DNA from: Cichorium intybus
Taxonomy: Eukaryota > Streptophyta > Magnoliopsida > Asterales > Asteraceae
NCBI GenBank assembly: GCA_023525715.1
Contig: CM042013.1
Span: forward strand, 68,310,994 to 68,374,993
Reading direction: 5' to 3'
DNA: 64,000 nt
In this document: piece by piece, positions 41,642 through 53,519 of the stretch
How positions within the stretch are numbered: position 1 is the stretch's first letter
Layout: each line of letters begins with the position of its first letter
Position numbers and translations under genes: made by a program
Notes under the pieces: model-generated
What the model was told of the DNA's origin: nothing
The model's database searches: none
What the model saw: only the letters and a program-made list of their open reading frames with translations

Positions 41642-44600
41642 TGTAAGAACCCAAAAATATTGGTAAAAGTTATAAAATAAACATATGTGAAGTTTTGGTT
41701 GAATTATGTCTTAATAGTAGAAATTTGTATAAAAAGGTCAAAATGGTCAAGGAATGTGAAAATATGGAAATTCGACCCAAAGACACGTCTGAATGGAAAG
41801 TAAGAAATAAAGGAATAATTAACAAGTAATATTCATATGTTGAGAAAAAGGGCATTTTGGTAATTCTCCAACTTACCGTTATGAAATGAAAATATTTATA
41901 TTTCTATTAGAATAAATTAAATGAGGTAGAATGAAAGTATGAGTATGAAGTATGAATACTGAAAAGATAAAAGTGAGTGAAAAGTGCAAAATGACCAAAA
42001 AGGGCATTTTTGTCATTTTGAAATATTTAACCTCATAACGAGATTTTTATGTGTTATAATGTCCTCAATGTGTAAAATAAGTTTATAAGCGGCGTAAAAC
42101 TCTAAGACTTAAAAGTTCCAAGAAATAAAGAGAGTTTTATACCTTATGTGAAAAATATGAAAGTAGAGGGACCAAAGGATCATTTCCTCAAAGATGGGTA
42201 GTATAAATAGGAAAAATATCTACATAATCATTATTTTGAATGAGTTCAACAACGGGAGAGGATGAGGATAATGGTTCTTGAGAAAATTTGTGATGGTTTT
42301 GTAGCTAGCCACATGATATGATCAAATTACTAGCATTTCCAACACAAGCAAGGTAAGAATCTGTCTTATGTTGTATAATTCGTACAAAAATCATACGATG
42401 TCCAAATCAGGCAATTCCAGTGACCATGGTTTCTTTCTGAAGTCTTTTTAAGTTCATCAGTTGGGGTGCAGACCGCATTCGGTCATTTTCTAGGGTTTTG
42501 AAATCGATTTCCATGAGTATGATTTTTGTGTCCAATTGTGTTGTGAAATTCTTGTAAAATTGTGTGTTCATTGGATTGTTCTGAAATTTTGTGTGAAGAA
42601 GAACCTTGTCATGAGCCATACTCGACCAAAAGGGATTGACTCAGTTCATTGTTTTGGTTCGGACTTTGGTGTGTGTAATCCGACCTCCACAGATTGGTTG
42701 CTGCACACCTAGGTCAACTTGTGGGATTTTGAATTCCCAAATGGTACATAGTTTAGGTCTGAAAATTTTATGGGAAGTCCATCCTCATGTCTAGGGTGTT
42801 CCATCCAGAGGGCTTGATCCAATTCCGTTAGGAAGCTAGGGTTCCAATGCCTTCCCTTTGACTGAACCAGAATTGTAGCTGTGCACATTGTCCTTGTTGC
42901 ACGATTTTTAATTCTCAATTGGCTTATGCTTTGAGATTGATTTTTGGATGAGAGCTTTATATTCATGTCTATTGAAACTCTTCTAAAAGGCTTGACTTAT
43001 TTCCTTTCAGAAGTTAGGTTGTTGTACCAATCTTGTCAAGCTATGCTGAGTTGTGACAGAAATGTTGCTACTCATCTCCTAAATATTGTGTGATTATTAA
43101 TTCTTAATTGGTTTGTCTTTTGGGTCTGAATTTCGGAGGATAGGCTCTTGGTTATATCTAGTATGCCTATGTAAGAGGGTTTTCCTTGATTCCATTCCCA
43201 AGTGGAATGGAATTGGTGATTCCTCCACTAATCCAGATTTGTGACAGATTGCACTGTCAATCTTGTCACTTATTTTCTAAGGTCTTAGAGTATGATTCAA
43301 GTCTCGGTATATTCTCGAGACTTGTCATGTATTGTGTCTATTTTTTAGAATGTCTGAGTTTGTGTCATTCGAGTTTCTGAGTTGGGAGTTATGGTCAATT
43401 CTTTGACTATGCGTCTTAGATGTCAAAAATCTAAAAATGAGTTAATAATGTGATATTAATTTATTAAGATGTAGATTAAGAGGTCTTTAATTGTTACTAA
43501 GGCCTAGCTTGTATTAACTAGAATGTTAAATGAACTCCTTAGGTATTAAGGAGTACAGTTGAAAGAAAGGATAACACAACGGGAGGAAGTAATCCAAGTT
43601 AGACTTCTCTAACTAGACAATGTGAGTACATGAGATATTCTACCTATTTTGGGGTACATGACAAGTAAGTTTACAATGTTTTATACAAAAGTTCCATATG
43701 TGAAATTTATTACTAGTTTTATGCATAAACCTATAGTATGGAAGTTAACTTTTATATTTGAAAGAAAAGTGGTGACTATATGTCTATTATATGAAATAAA
43801 GTATATGTTTTGGCACTTAGCCATAAAGTTATAAAAAGAAATGAGGTTTTGGCAAATGACTCTTAAGTGTGTAAGAATGTTTCAAGTAAACAAAAATGTT
43901 ATTAATGGAACCATGTCGTGTTCCACTTAAAGATGTAGTTTTTATGATTGGTATTTGTAGCAAGCAATGTTTTTAATGGAACCATGTCGTGTTCAAAAGG
44001 GGACCATGTCGTGTCCCACCTACCCGGGTTAGGTAAGGGGTCTACTAGGGACAAAACCCCATCGCGAAGTAGATGGCCTAAGCAACTTCTACTAGTGAAG
44101 ATTGATATGTTCTTTCTAGCTGTAGAGACTTGGGGTATCACTTATGATGATTAAGGCCCTAAGTATAAAAATCCAGCAAGTAATGAATACTAGGGACAAA
44201 ACCCCATCGCGAAGTAGATGGCCTAAGCAACTTCTACTAGTGAAGATTGATATGTTCTTTCTAGCTGTAGAGACTTGGGGTATCACTTATGATGATTAAG
44301 GCCCTAAGTATAAAAATCCAGCAAGTAATGAATACCAGTCAAAAAGAAAGTACTAAAGTGTTTGTTTACTAAGAAAGTATGTATTGAAAGCTTACTAAAA
44401 TGTTTGGAAATGAAGTAATAAAGTTTTGGGTCTTAAACCATGTAACTCACGAGACAATTTTTGTCTTACGTATTCTATTTTTATGCCATGTATTCCAGGT
44501 TCAGGTACGAAGATGTAAGATAGTTTGAAGTTGTAAAATAAACTCTAAAGTGTGAAGGAGTGGAGCTGGATACAGCTTTCATGTTGTGGAATTTGGTTAA

Positions 44601-44748
44601 ATCCTTTCTCTTGAATCTTATGGTTGTATGATATGAAATTGTAACCCCCTATCGTATTTAATCAAATACAATTGTTTTTGTTAAACCACATTTTGTAAAA
44701 TATGTCTTTATGTAATATAAATGGTTTGATGAAATTTGGGGTGTTACA
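41642..44748 (+). mobile_element. Solo gypsy LTR (Tekay/Del-like), 3107 bp, TSD CTGGT
   Basis: It begins TGTAAGAACCC and ends GGGGTGTTACA. CTGGT lies directly outside both ends (41637-41641, 44749-44753). TGTAA...CCC starts and GGTGTTACA ends are usual for chromovirus LTRs. No internal domain or primer-binding site follows, so it is a solo LTR. It sits 99 bp after the HIPP stop codon, in the same orientation as the gene if the usual LTR polarity holds, and could supply its transcript end. Confidence 0.9.
44044..44333. repeat. 145-bp tandem duplication inside the solo LTR
   Basis: Two nearly identical units (44044-44188 and 44189-44333) start ACTAGGGACAAAACCCCATC and end GTAATGAAT(A). The near-identity indicates a young duplication. 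Confidence 0.92.
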
Positions 44749-44860
44749 CTGGTGATGAAAGTGTGCATGTTTCCTTGACTGTTCAGCGTTCTACGATTTA
44801 TCTCTGGTGTGATAACCTTCCGACTGGTACGATATGGAACTATTATTTACCTTTCAATTT

Positions 44861-44910
44861 GTAGATTTCCTCACATTGTAATTCATTGAATGGTGTGCAA
44901 ATGCCCTATA
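44861..44910 (+). pseudogene. Second copy of HIPP 3' UTR sequence
   Basis: GTAGATTTCCTCACATTGTA and ATTCATTGAATGG match the sequence spanning the HIPP stop codon (GTAGATTAGTCACATTATAA, ATTCATTGAATTG). The coding part is not present upstream. This may be the remnant of a deleted tandem HIPP copy or a local duplication. Confidence 0.5.
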
Positions 44911-44918
44911 GAATTGTC

Positions 44919-45050
44919 TTTTTTTTAGACCGACAAATCTATTATACTCCTACTCCTAAACTACTCATAAATCCACCTATGTCTCTAGCGAGACTTGAAC
45001 CCTCAACCTCAAAGAGGGAGGGCGACGCCTTTACCACTTGACCAAGAGGC
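44919..45050 (-). mobile_element. tRNA-derived SINE, about 132 bp
   Basis: The minus strand starts GCCTCTTGGTCAAGTGGTAA with a box A (TGGTCAAGTGG), then box B (GGTTCAAGTCT). The body ends GTCGGTCTAAAAAAAA. Flanks AATTGTC (44912-44918) and AATTGGC (45051-45057) look like a degenerate TSD. These are the pol III promoter and tail features of plant SINEs. Confidence 0.75.
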
Positions 45051-45057
45051 AATTGGC

Positions 45058-45297
45058 AAAAACTTTCAAGCGTATAATGAGGTGCTCATGTTTCGAACCC
45101 AAAACCCCTTCTTATACACGATTCTAACAATTGCGCTTCATGTGGTTGAACGGAATCATGTAAGGAATTATTCTGGTAGAAGAGATACTCGATTATATAA
45201 TGTGCATAGTGTTTGTGCCAAATTTAACAAATTGCACCAGGATTTGTCGCAACCGACTCACTTCCAACCATTGGAAAAGCATTACTATGGAAACAAA
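45058..45297. other. Short unassigned stretch
   Basis: No domain recognised in the open frame covering it. No element border seen. Confidence 0.4.
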
Positions 45298-45305
45298 GGT
45301 AGATG

Positions 45306-45573
45306 CAGTGTTCGAAAAGGCGCGCAATTGCTTCGCAAAGGCACACAAAGGCTCTGAGGTGCGTGCTCGACGTCACGCCATGAAAATCTCCGCCTTAAGT
45401 CATATATATGTATATATGTAATTATACATATATATTTATATGCAAAATTAAAAATTATAGACAAAATTTCCACTTTAAGTCACGCCTGAAAACGTCGCAG
45501 CCTCGCCATGGCTCGCAAAGGCTTGAGGCTTGACCCTTCCGCCACGGCACGCCTTACGTCTTTTAGAACCTTG
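45306..45573. mobile_element. hAT-type MITE, 268 bp, TSD GGTAGATG
   Basis: Ends are CAGTGTTCGAAAAGGCGCG and, inward from the right, CAAGGTTCTAAAAGACG. An exact 8-bp TSD GGTAGATG lies at 45298-45305 and 45574-45581. The asymmetric CAGTGTT/CAAGGTT pair is the same end logic as in the hAT elements at 6516 and 52066, though the internal sequence differs. Confidence 0.88.
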
Positions 45574-45688
45574 GGTAGATGTCACACTTCTCACGGTGAA
45601 CAGACGATGATTAGTTGAGATTGACAAGGTGTATTTCACATTTACGTTTGGTTTATTTCTCTATCAAAACATGTTTCTATATTATAAA

Positions 45689-46316
45689 GGGTAAATTACA
45701 AATATTGCCGGTTTATACGGTTTTAAATATAATAAAACGTATACGATTTTAAACGTGTACGATTTTAATACGATTTTAAAAATACAAATATATTTTTTCA
45801 TTATTTAGAAGTAAAACCATACTTTTAAAACTAATACTATGATTTTAGAAACATAAATACGTTTTTTTTCGTTTTGTAATATGTTTTTGGCGGCTACATA
45901 CATGTTTTTTTCCGTTTTGTATATTTTTTTTAGTAAAAACATTTCGAAAGTTATAATTTTCTTACTATATACAAATTTTAATACACGATTCAAGTTACAA
46001 ATGACACTAAGTTTTTATAACAATTCGATTTTGACATTGTGTTTCTTTTTTTGCAATTAAATCACTACATTTTATTTTTTTCGATTTTGACACTGTATTT
46101 TTTTTTTTTTTTTGCAATTAAGTCTCTACATTTATATTTTTTTCGAATTTGATCTTGTGCCAAGTTATAATGCCATGTCAGCGGTCAACCTGGTTGACCG
46201 GTCAAATGGTTAAAATCGCAACAGATTGGAAAATTTAGTGACTAAATTGCAAAAAAAATAACACAGTGTCAAAATCGAGATATTCTATAAACTTGTGTCT
46301 TTTTTGTAATTTACCC
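45689..46316. mobile_element. Possible MULE-type element with GGGTAAATTACAAA ends
   Basis: GGGTAAATTACAAATAT at the left and its inverse TTTTTTGTAATTTACCC at the right bound 628 bp. The interior has two tandem-like TCGATTTTGACAYTGT units and a GGTTGACCGGTCAA near-palindrome. No TSD was found, so the borders are tentative. Confidence 0.45.
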
Positions 46317-46800
46317 TTTTATTTAATGGTAAAAAGTAGTTTATTAGTTTGGTATATTAAATAGTTAAAGTTTTCATAAACTAATAAATAAGAAATTTTT
46401 TATTCAATATATGATTAAAAATATGAATCGATGAAATAATGAAATATATTATATTTTCTGAATTTGAGTTATTTTAATTAGAAAAACACGAAAGTGGAGA
46501 TTACCAAAACCCTTTTAAAAAGTTCTCATTGTTACTATCAACCGCAACATTTCACAAGTATACTCATCTAACATAGAAAATTGAGTATCATTGGTAGAAT
46601 AGTCACTAGAAAACCTACATTATGCTTGTCAACCTGTAACTATATTAGGTTTTGATGGCAATATTGCTATTTTTTATCATTTAGCTACCAAGAAACTTAT
46701 TCCGCTAAGCAACCTGTAACTCTTTTACATTAGCGTTGGATTGAAGATGGAATACTGGTCAATAATACTTTGTCACAAAAATGTATTGCGTTCATCGAAT
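46317..46800. other. AT-rich non-coding stretch
   Basis: No recognisable gene or repeat border before the CACTA terminus. Confidence 0.45.
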
Positions 46801-47290
46801 CACTACAAGAAACATGGTCTACTGTAACGAAAAATGTCCGTTGATAGGCCAAAAAGTCGTCACTATAGCCTCTGGTGAGGACATGTCATCGCTAGAGACA
46901 TTGTCCCAATAGATTCGTCACTATAGCTCTGAAATGTCGTCGCTATAGACTTCGTCGTAATAGAGCAGCTATATATAGAAACGACATTTTGTTACCAGAC
47001 GTTTGTCGCTAAAAAGTTTCCATTTAAAAAATTAATAATAAAGGCTATATGCACGACATGTCGTAACTATATGTCCATCTATATGGTCCTCTATAAATAG
47101 ACATATAGCAACGAAATGTCACCGCTAGAGCTCAATAGGGACGACATGTCGTCTCTATAGATAGATCTATAGCAACGATATGTCATCACTATAGAACAAT
47201 CTATAGAGATGACATGTCGTTCGTGTAGACATTGCCTTGTTTTTGTCAACAAAGCTATTGCGACGATATGTCGTCCCTATAGCCGTTGTA
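46801..47290 (+). mobile_element. CACTA (En/Spm) transposon left terminus, truncated
   Basis: It begins CACTACAAGAAAC. A subterminal region follows with many copies in both directions of an ACGACATGTCGT-like motif with CTATAG spacers, the usual transposase-binding repeat field. The right terminus (TTTCTTGTAGTG) was not found and no transposase is present. Confidence 0.75.
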
Positions 47291-48706
47291 CATGTTTTTT
47301 TGGAATTCGCTTTTTTGCTTTATTTTCCAAAACATTTAAAATACTATACAAATAATACAGCTTACCGAAACATAAAATGCTAATACCAAAACATTTAAAA
47401 TACCGTACAAATAGCATTTTAATGCATATTAAAAATAAAAGTTGCAAAACACAAAAGAAGATTATACATTGCGAGTTGTCGTTCTTGCTGATTCATCATT
47501 CCCGCGACGTCGGAGAGTCAAGGTCGCGACGCGAAGTTGTGATGAGTCCAGTATCCATCGATCAAAGTTGGAAAGCCGCGACGCCATATGAAGAGGTCCG
47601 CGTCGCACAAAGCGTACTTCATTGCTCGTCGAAAGTTGTTGAATTACCACGACGCGTAATAAGGTGGTCCGCGTCGCGAGTTTGCACGAAAGTCCCCTGC
47701 ACATCGGGTCTCTTCCCGGCCCGCGTCGCGGTTTGGTGATGTTGGCGGCGCGAATTTTGAATTTTCTTGCCTTTGCTTTCCTTTCTAATCACTCATCCTT
47801 ATCTCACACTTAGGACATACCGCACTCAATAATGATTATCTTCAATGATATTTTGACCCAAAAATAAAAATAAGAAATAAAAATAAAATACTTATCAAAA
47901 ATCGGGTTGCCTCCCGAAAGCGCTTCTTTTGCTCGGTCTTTTAGCTGGACCGTCCTTCAACAGCTATGGTGGGTCATACGCCATTTGTCTCCGCTAAATA
48001 TTAACCACCTTGCATTCCTCGACCCAATGCTCCTGGGTCGAATGGCTTGTCGGTTCTTCTGCTGCTGCCCGATCGCCGTCTTACAATTAATTCGCGTGAA
48101 TGCTTGGAGGTTGCTTTAAACCTCCAAGCTCGATATTATCTTCGGTGTCTCTTCAAAACCACCGCTTGACGTGGAGCGCATCCAGTGCCGCTCCCAGTAG
48201 TTATTTTGCGAAGCGTTTGTTGCTCGCATATTGTGTCTCGTCTGCAGTTTGCGATTTTGGCCTGCAGTACCAACAAAGGTTTTCCAATGTCCTTATCGAT
48301 GGTGTTGATAACAACAAAGATTTTGGCCAGCAGTACCAACAAAGGTTGATGGGAGCGGAAGGCATAATATTTGTCTGCTCCCGAATGTCTTTATCGATGG
48401 TGTTGATAACATCCAACTTGCCACCCATCAATGGATCATGGGTTGCGAGAAAATCATGTTTCTCGTTTTCAAAAACCACATCGTCGTTATCATTTTCTTG
48501 GTCATCATCCAACAGGTGGATCTGTACCAAGAGTGAGCGACTGGCTTTATCTGGTGATCAGATTCACTCATCACCATATCTTTACTTTCAAAATGTTTAA
48601 TATTTTCAAAAATTTTCGGGTCGGGGGTGGTATTGTCATCTAGGCCCCCTCCCTTAATAATCGTCTCGACTGAGTTGTCTGGTGATGGTATAGATTCACT
48701 CATCAC
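47291..48706 (-). mobile_element. gypsy retrotransposon 3' fragment
   Basis: On the minus strand, CGACCCAGGAGCATTGGGTC, then GACCGAGCAAAAGAAGCGCT and GGGAGGCAACCCGAT form the stretch that ends the pol-distal region in Athila-like gypsy elements. Further along, ATATTAAAAATAAAAGTTGC (near 47425) is identical to the last bases of the window (63981-64000), so both belong to one family. No intact domain is present. Confidence 0.5.
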
Positions 48707-49047
48707 CAGATCTTGAATTTCATGAGTATTAACGATTTCAACAATTTCAGGAGTTGTTGGGTAGGGGTAGTAATGTCACTTACAGCCCCTTCCACAACGA
48801 CATCTTCAACCAAAGGTAATACCGACGCAACTCGTAGATATAACATTGAGTTTAATTTTCTACTTGCATAATAATTTATTCTTTTATATGTCATCTTTGT
48901 GTTTCTAATAGTACCTGTTTTAGAATTCCAAATCCATCTAGAATTAACATAATCAAAACAAGAAGCAACGAGAATAACGAGTAAATAAATGGAGGATCTT
49001 TCTAATCTTTCATTAGACGAATATACAAACCACAAAGAAGAAGGAAC
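48707..49047. other. Unassigned stretch left of Copia copy B
   Basis: A 110-codon frame on the minus strand covers it, without a recognised domain. Probably retroelement tail sequence. Confidence 0.35.
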
Positions 49048-49271
49048 TGTTAAAAGAAATGATTGTTTATAATTAGTGTCGCTTTAATTATTCCCCATTA
49101 AACATGTTTTCAGGCTTTTATGTAGTGGGTGTTTTCCACTAGGCTATTGGGTCAATTGGGGTAGTTTTATATTTCCTTGTAATTGGTATATAAAGCAACA
49201 CTTCCTATTGATAATAAAGATAACAGAATTCAGCCTTTCTTCTCTAATTAGTTCTCTATACATTTCCAACA
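49048..49271 (+). repeat. 5' LTR of Copia copy B
   Basis: 224 bp with TG...CA ends. A TATA-like GTATATAAAGC lies near 49190. The outer flank is GGAAC. Confidence 0.88.
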
Positions 49272-49341
49272 TGGTATCAGAGCTAAAGATCCTCAATTAG
49301 CTCATCATCTACCACTTATCCCATAAAGAAATCAATCAACC

Positions 49342-50458
49342 ATGTCAGAAATTGATACATCAAATTCAGAATTAGCTTTACAACTAGCTAATTTTTTCAA
49401 AAATTCTCAACCACAAAACCCAAATGATTCGAGTGGCTATAGGCGAAAAATCAAAGTCCTTGTTATCTCACTTAAACTCAAATCCTCCTGATCAAAATGA
49501 TGGAAGTTTTGAGCAGTGGGAACAAGAAGACTTGGTTGTTTTTTCATGGCTGATACAAAACATAGAGCCGGTACTTGCAAGTAACCTGACCAAGTATCCC
49601 ACAGCAAATTTACTCTGGGATGCCTTAGTGGTTACTTACAGCAGCGGAAAAGACAAGCTACAAATGTTTAATCTTCATATAAAGGCAAATGAAATTAAAC
49701 AAAATACTACCTCCCTTGAAGACTTCTGGATCACGTTGCAAGGAATATGGGGAGAAATAGAAAGAATGGATCCAAACCCGATGAAGTGCCCAAGAGATAT
49801 CCAAGAATACACCCGAATTAGATCTGAACAAAAACTTTTTCAATTTTTGAATGCTCTTGATTGAAAATATGATCCTGTCAAACGGGAAATTCTCCGATGG
49901 GATCCTCTTCCAACTCCCGAGGCGGCATATGCTGCAGTCCGAAAGGAGGCTGCTCGCCAAAATATATTGGGAACAGTATCAAACGAATCACAGGGACTTA
50001 TCACAACCGAATCCACCTGAGGAGTGTTCCTTGCCAAACAAAACAGTCGATTAGTTTTTTCAAAAAAAAACGAACTAACCAACAAAGAAGATAAAACCCA
50101 CCTGAAATGTGAACATTGCGGGATGAAAAAACACACCAAAGAGCAGTGCTTCAAATTGGTCGGTTATCCCGATTGGTGGTCCGATGGAAAGAAAAAAGGA
50201 ATTAAGAACAGTGGATCTGAATCGGGGAAAGCCGCCGCCGCCACAGGCAACCACAGCAACAGCGGCGCCGCCGCACCTAGTTTGATCAATCAGGACGACA
50301 GCAGCAACAAACCGCAGCGACTGCAACCGGTAGCGGTGGCCGTAATAGCGGGAGTCCGAACGAGGGTAGCTCCGGTGGCGGACGTGCCGATGCTTATTCC
50401 GGCAGCGAGGGCTTCGTCGGCGGTGGGGGTTTCGGTGGTGTAGCAGAAAAACGAACTT
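49342..50458 (+). pseudogene. Copia copy B gag
   Basis: It starts MSEIDTSNSELALQLANFF and loses frame after QPQNPN, where about 60 bp present in copy A (the stretch around NSQNYALWTR) is missing. It resumes with MIRVAIGEKSKSLLSHLNSN and includes the capsid core (NLLWDALVVTYSSGKDKLQM, LEDFWITLQGIWGEIERM). There is a stop at 49862 and a frame change. The zinc knuckle CEHCGMKKHTKEQC with FKLVGYPDWW is complete here, unlike copy A. Confidence 0.85.
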
Positions 50459-50673
50459 GTGAAGGAAGGGATGAAGATATTTTAGGTAACGGGAAGAATT
50501 ACCAGTTCCCAATTTTTAACCTAAAGCCAAATCCAATTTTCAAAAATTTCGTTTTTGACGCTGAAGAAAAAGAAGTGTCAAAAATTAACCCCAAAATTTA
50601 CTCTATAGTTCCTTATTTGGAAACAAGTTTTTAAAATTGCAGAAAAAACCCACAAATTGGAGGAAATGCAAAC

Positions 50674-52000
50674 GTGGTTTTTTCCTGTGATAATAAACAA
50701 GATAAAACATGGATACTTGACAGCAGAGCTACAGACACTATGACTCATGAACTATCTGATCTTATTTCATTGTCCGAACCTCGAAGAATGTATATACAAA
50801 CAGCAGATGGTGGAAAAATGGAAGTTAAAAAGGGAGGAATGATCGAGTTTCTCCTACATTGAAACTGTCTAATTGTCTTTATGTTCCTTCTTTATCACAA
50901 AACCTTTTATCAATAAGCCACGTTACAAAAGAACTAAACTGTTCAGTTCTAATGCAACCCACCTTTTGTATCTTACAGGATATCAGGACGAGGGCGATCA
51001 ATGGGCGTGGCACTGAGAGACAAGGATTGTACTATGTGAATGAGGTGACCCAAAATGGAACTGCAATGTTAGCTCATGGAACAACACAAAGAGAAACATG
51101 GATCTGGCATAGAAGATTGGGTCATCCTTCTACGGGTTATTTACACACTCTATTTCCTAAGTTTTTTTCCTCAAAAAATACCTCACTTTGTGAAACATGC
51201 GTGTTAGCTAAAAGCCATAGACAGACCTTTAAACCAAATAACACTAGAGTTGATGTTCCTTTCTCGCTGATTCATTCCGATGTATGGGTCCCTATCCAAT
51301 ATCTGGAGGACAAAATCTTCGTTTTTTTGTATCATTTGTGGATGATTGCACTCGTATGACCTGGATTTATTTCTTAAAAATAAGTCAGAAGTTTTCGACA
51401 AATTCACTATGTTTCATACTATGATCCAAAACCAATTTCAAAAAAAATATCAAAATTCTTCGGTCAGATAATGGAGGGGAATTTGTTAACACCGCCATAA
51501 AACAATTATGTGAGTCAAATGGAATAATCCATCAAACCACATGTCCACATACTCCTGAACAAATAGGTGTAGCTGAACTAAAAAACCGTTTTTATTAGAA
51601 ATAACTAGAGCTATTTTAATCAAATTAAAAGTTCCAAAATCTTTTTGGCCTGAAGCTCTTGCCACAACAGCATATCTCATAAACCGGCTACCCACAAAGA
51701 TTCTCAAGCTCAAAACCCCAATACAAACCTTATCCGAATTTGTGAAAATTCCCTCCTTTCTTATACTTGAGCCAAGGATATTTGGATGTACCGTTTTTGT
51801 CCATATACCTAAGTTTCAACGAAATAAACTTGACCCATGTGCTGAGAAATGTGTTTTTATCGGATATGGAATGAACCAAAAGGGATACAGATGTTATAAC
51901 CCAAAAACCCATCATATATTCACTACTATGAACTATGACTTTCTTGAAACGGAATACTACTATACCTCCTAATGTAGTGGTCAGGGGGAGAAAGAAAATA
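50674..52000 (+). pseudogene. Copia copy B protease and integrase
   Basis: Protease reads WILDSRATDTM, so the catalytic DSG is DSR. Integrase pieces: HRRLGHPSTGYLHTLFPKFF, CETCVLAKSHRQTFKP, LIHSDVWVP, then frame changes near 51290, 51370 and 51450, followed by SDNGGEF-like and FGCTVFVHIPKFQRNKLDP segments. It is more decayed than copy A. Confidence 0.85.
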
Positions 52001-52065
52001 CAGACGCACTAAGTTGGTTAGATTATGTTCAGATAACAGCAGAAGAAAATCATAACACTCAAAAT

Positions 52066-52191
52066 CAAGGTTGTAGAAGTCGTCAGGCGGTACGTAGGCG
52101 GTCGACTGGGGCCTAGGACTAGTCGGTCTAGGCGAGGACTAGTCGGCGCCTAGGTGGGGAGTATTAATTATAATAAATTTTATTTTTTTTA

Positions 52192-52259
<68 letters not shown>

Positions 52260-53400
52260 CTAGTAAGATTTAGGGTACCAATGAAAGTACAATGCTATAA
52301 TAAAAATCTCAATGAAAGTACAATGCTGTTTCTTGCACTTATTTGGATCATATTTGCCACATATTCTAAGAAAAATGTACCAAAGGCCAGAATATACATT
52401 AGAGATACATGTATACACGGACACCTAGATACATAAATACATATACGTAGAGATACATACCTTTGACTGTGTGCAAAATCAAAATCAAGAGAAACCAAGA
52501 GAAACCTTGTTAACAGAGAATCACATCTAAAAGCCCATCCATTTTATCTGGACTCTAACTGTATTAAAAAATCCTTTGACTGTGTGCAAAATCAAAATCA
52601 AAACCGAAATCACAGAGAAATCAGTCGGAGCTTACAGTTTGTACAATGTAAGTTGAAATTGAAATCACAGAGAAATCAAACCTGCATACAAAATCAAACC
52701 TGCATACATTAAACCTACATACGAAATCAAACCTGCATACAAAAGGAAATCAAAAGGAAAGCAGCGAATTTGGTACATTAAACAAAATCGGAGAAATCGA
52801 ACCTGATGAAGGAAATCAAAACAGAAATCGGTACATTAAACCTGCATTCGGTACATTAAACCTGGATACGAAATCAAACCTACATACAAAAGGAAATCGA
52901 TACATTAAACAAAATCGGAGAAATCGAACCGGATGAAGGCGGAGAAATCAAAACGAAATCGAACCTGATGAAGCCGGAGAAATCAAACGAAATCAAAACG
53001 AAATCGAACCTGATGAAGTCGGAGAAATCAAAAGGAAATCAAAAGGAAAGAAGCGAATTCGGTATATCATTATAATTACCGTGTCCGACTGAGGAAGAAC
53101 CGAGGGGGCAGAAGCTGGAGGCGGAGGTATCTACACTTCAAGTCTTCAACTGTGTGTGAACTTGAAGAAGATGGAGGCGAAGGAATATGAGAAGAAAGGG
53201 CAGCAAAGAAAATGGGAGGCAAGGAGGGAGATGGATTGGAAAATTAGGTCGAAAAAATACGGTTCTTTTGAACATTTTGAGTGGCGCCTTTGACCGCATT
53301 TGACCGTATTTGACCACCTTTGACCGCCTTTGACTAAACGTGTGCAGTTTTGGTCCGCCTAGCGCCTAGGCGGCCGCCTAGGCTGACTTTTACAACACTG
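52066..53400 (-). mobile_element. Non-autonomous hAT element, 1335 bp, TSD CTCAAAAT
   Basis: The exact 8-bp TSD CTCAAAAT flanks it (52058-52065, 53401-53408). Its left end (CAAGGTTGTAGAAGTC) matches the right end of the hAT at 6516-10300, and its right end read inward (CAGTGTTGTAAAAGTC) matches that element's left end. Homology extends over roughly 90-130 bp of GACTAGTCGG/CCTAGGCG-rich subterminal sequence. It is therefore an inverted, internally deleted relative with no transposase. Confidence 0.93.
52197..52257. repeat. (TA)n microsatellite inside the non-autonomous hAT
   Basis: Pure TA run of about 60 bp. Confidence 0.95.
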
Positions 53401-53519
53401 CTCAAAATAATCAAGAAACCATTCAAGAAGAATCACGTGATATCTCCACACAATCCACACAAGCAAACAATCCTAACTCTAGTGTCATCCTAGATTAATC
53501 TCCAAACCTGACATCCAAG

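Noticed and set aside
44986..45057. Possible tRNA gene on the minus strand
   Set aside because: Box A and box B are present, but no tRNA cloverleaf with acceptor stem can be formed and a poly(A) tail follows, so it is a SINE.
47377..47739. 120-codon plus-strand frame with high GC content
   Set aside because: No recognised domain; an antisense open frame overlaps it, and the surrounding sequence is gypsy-derived.
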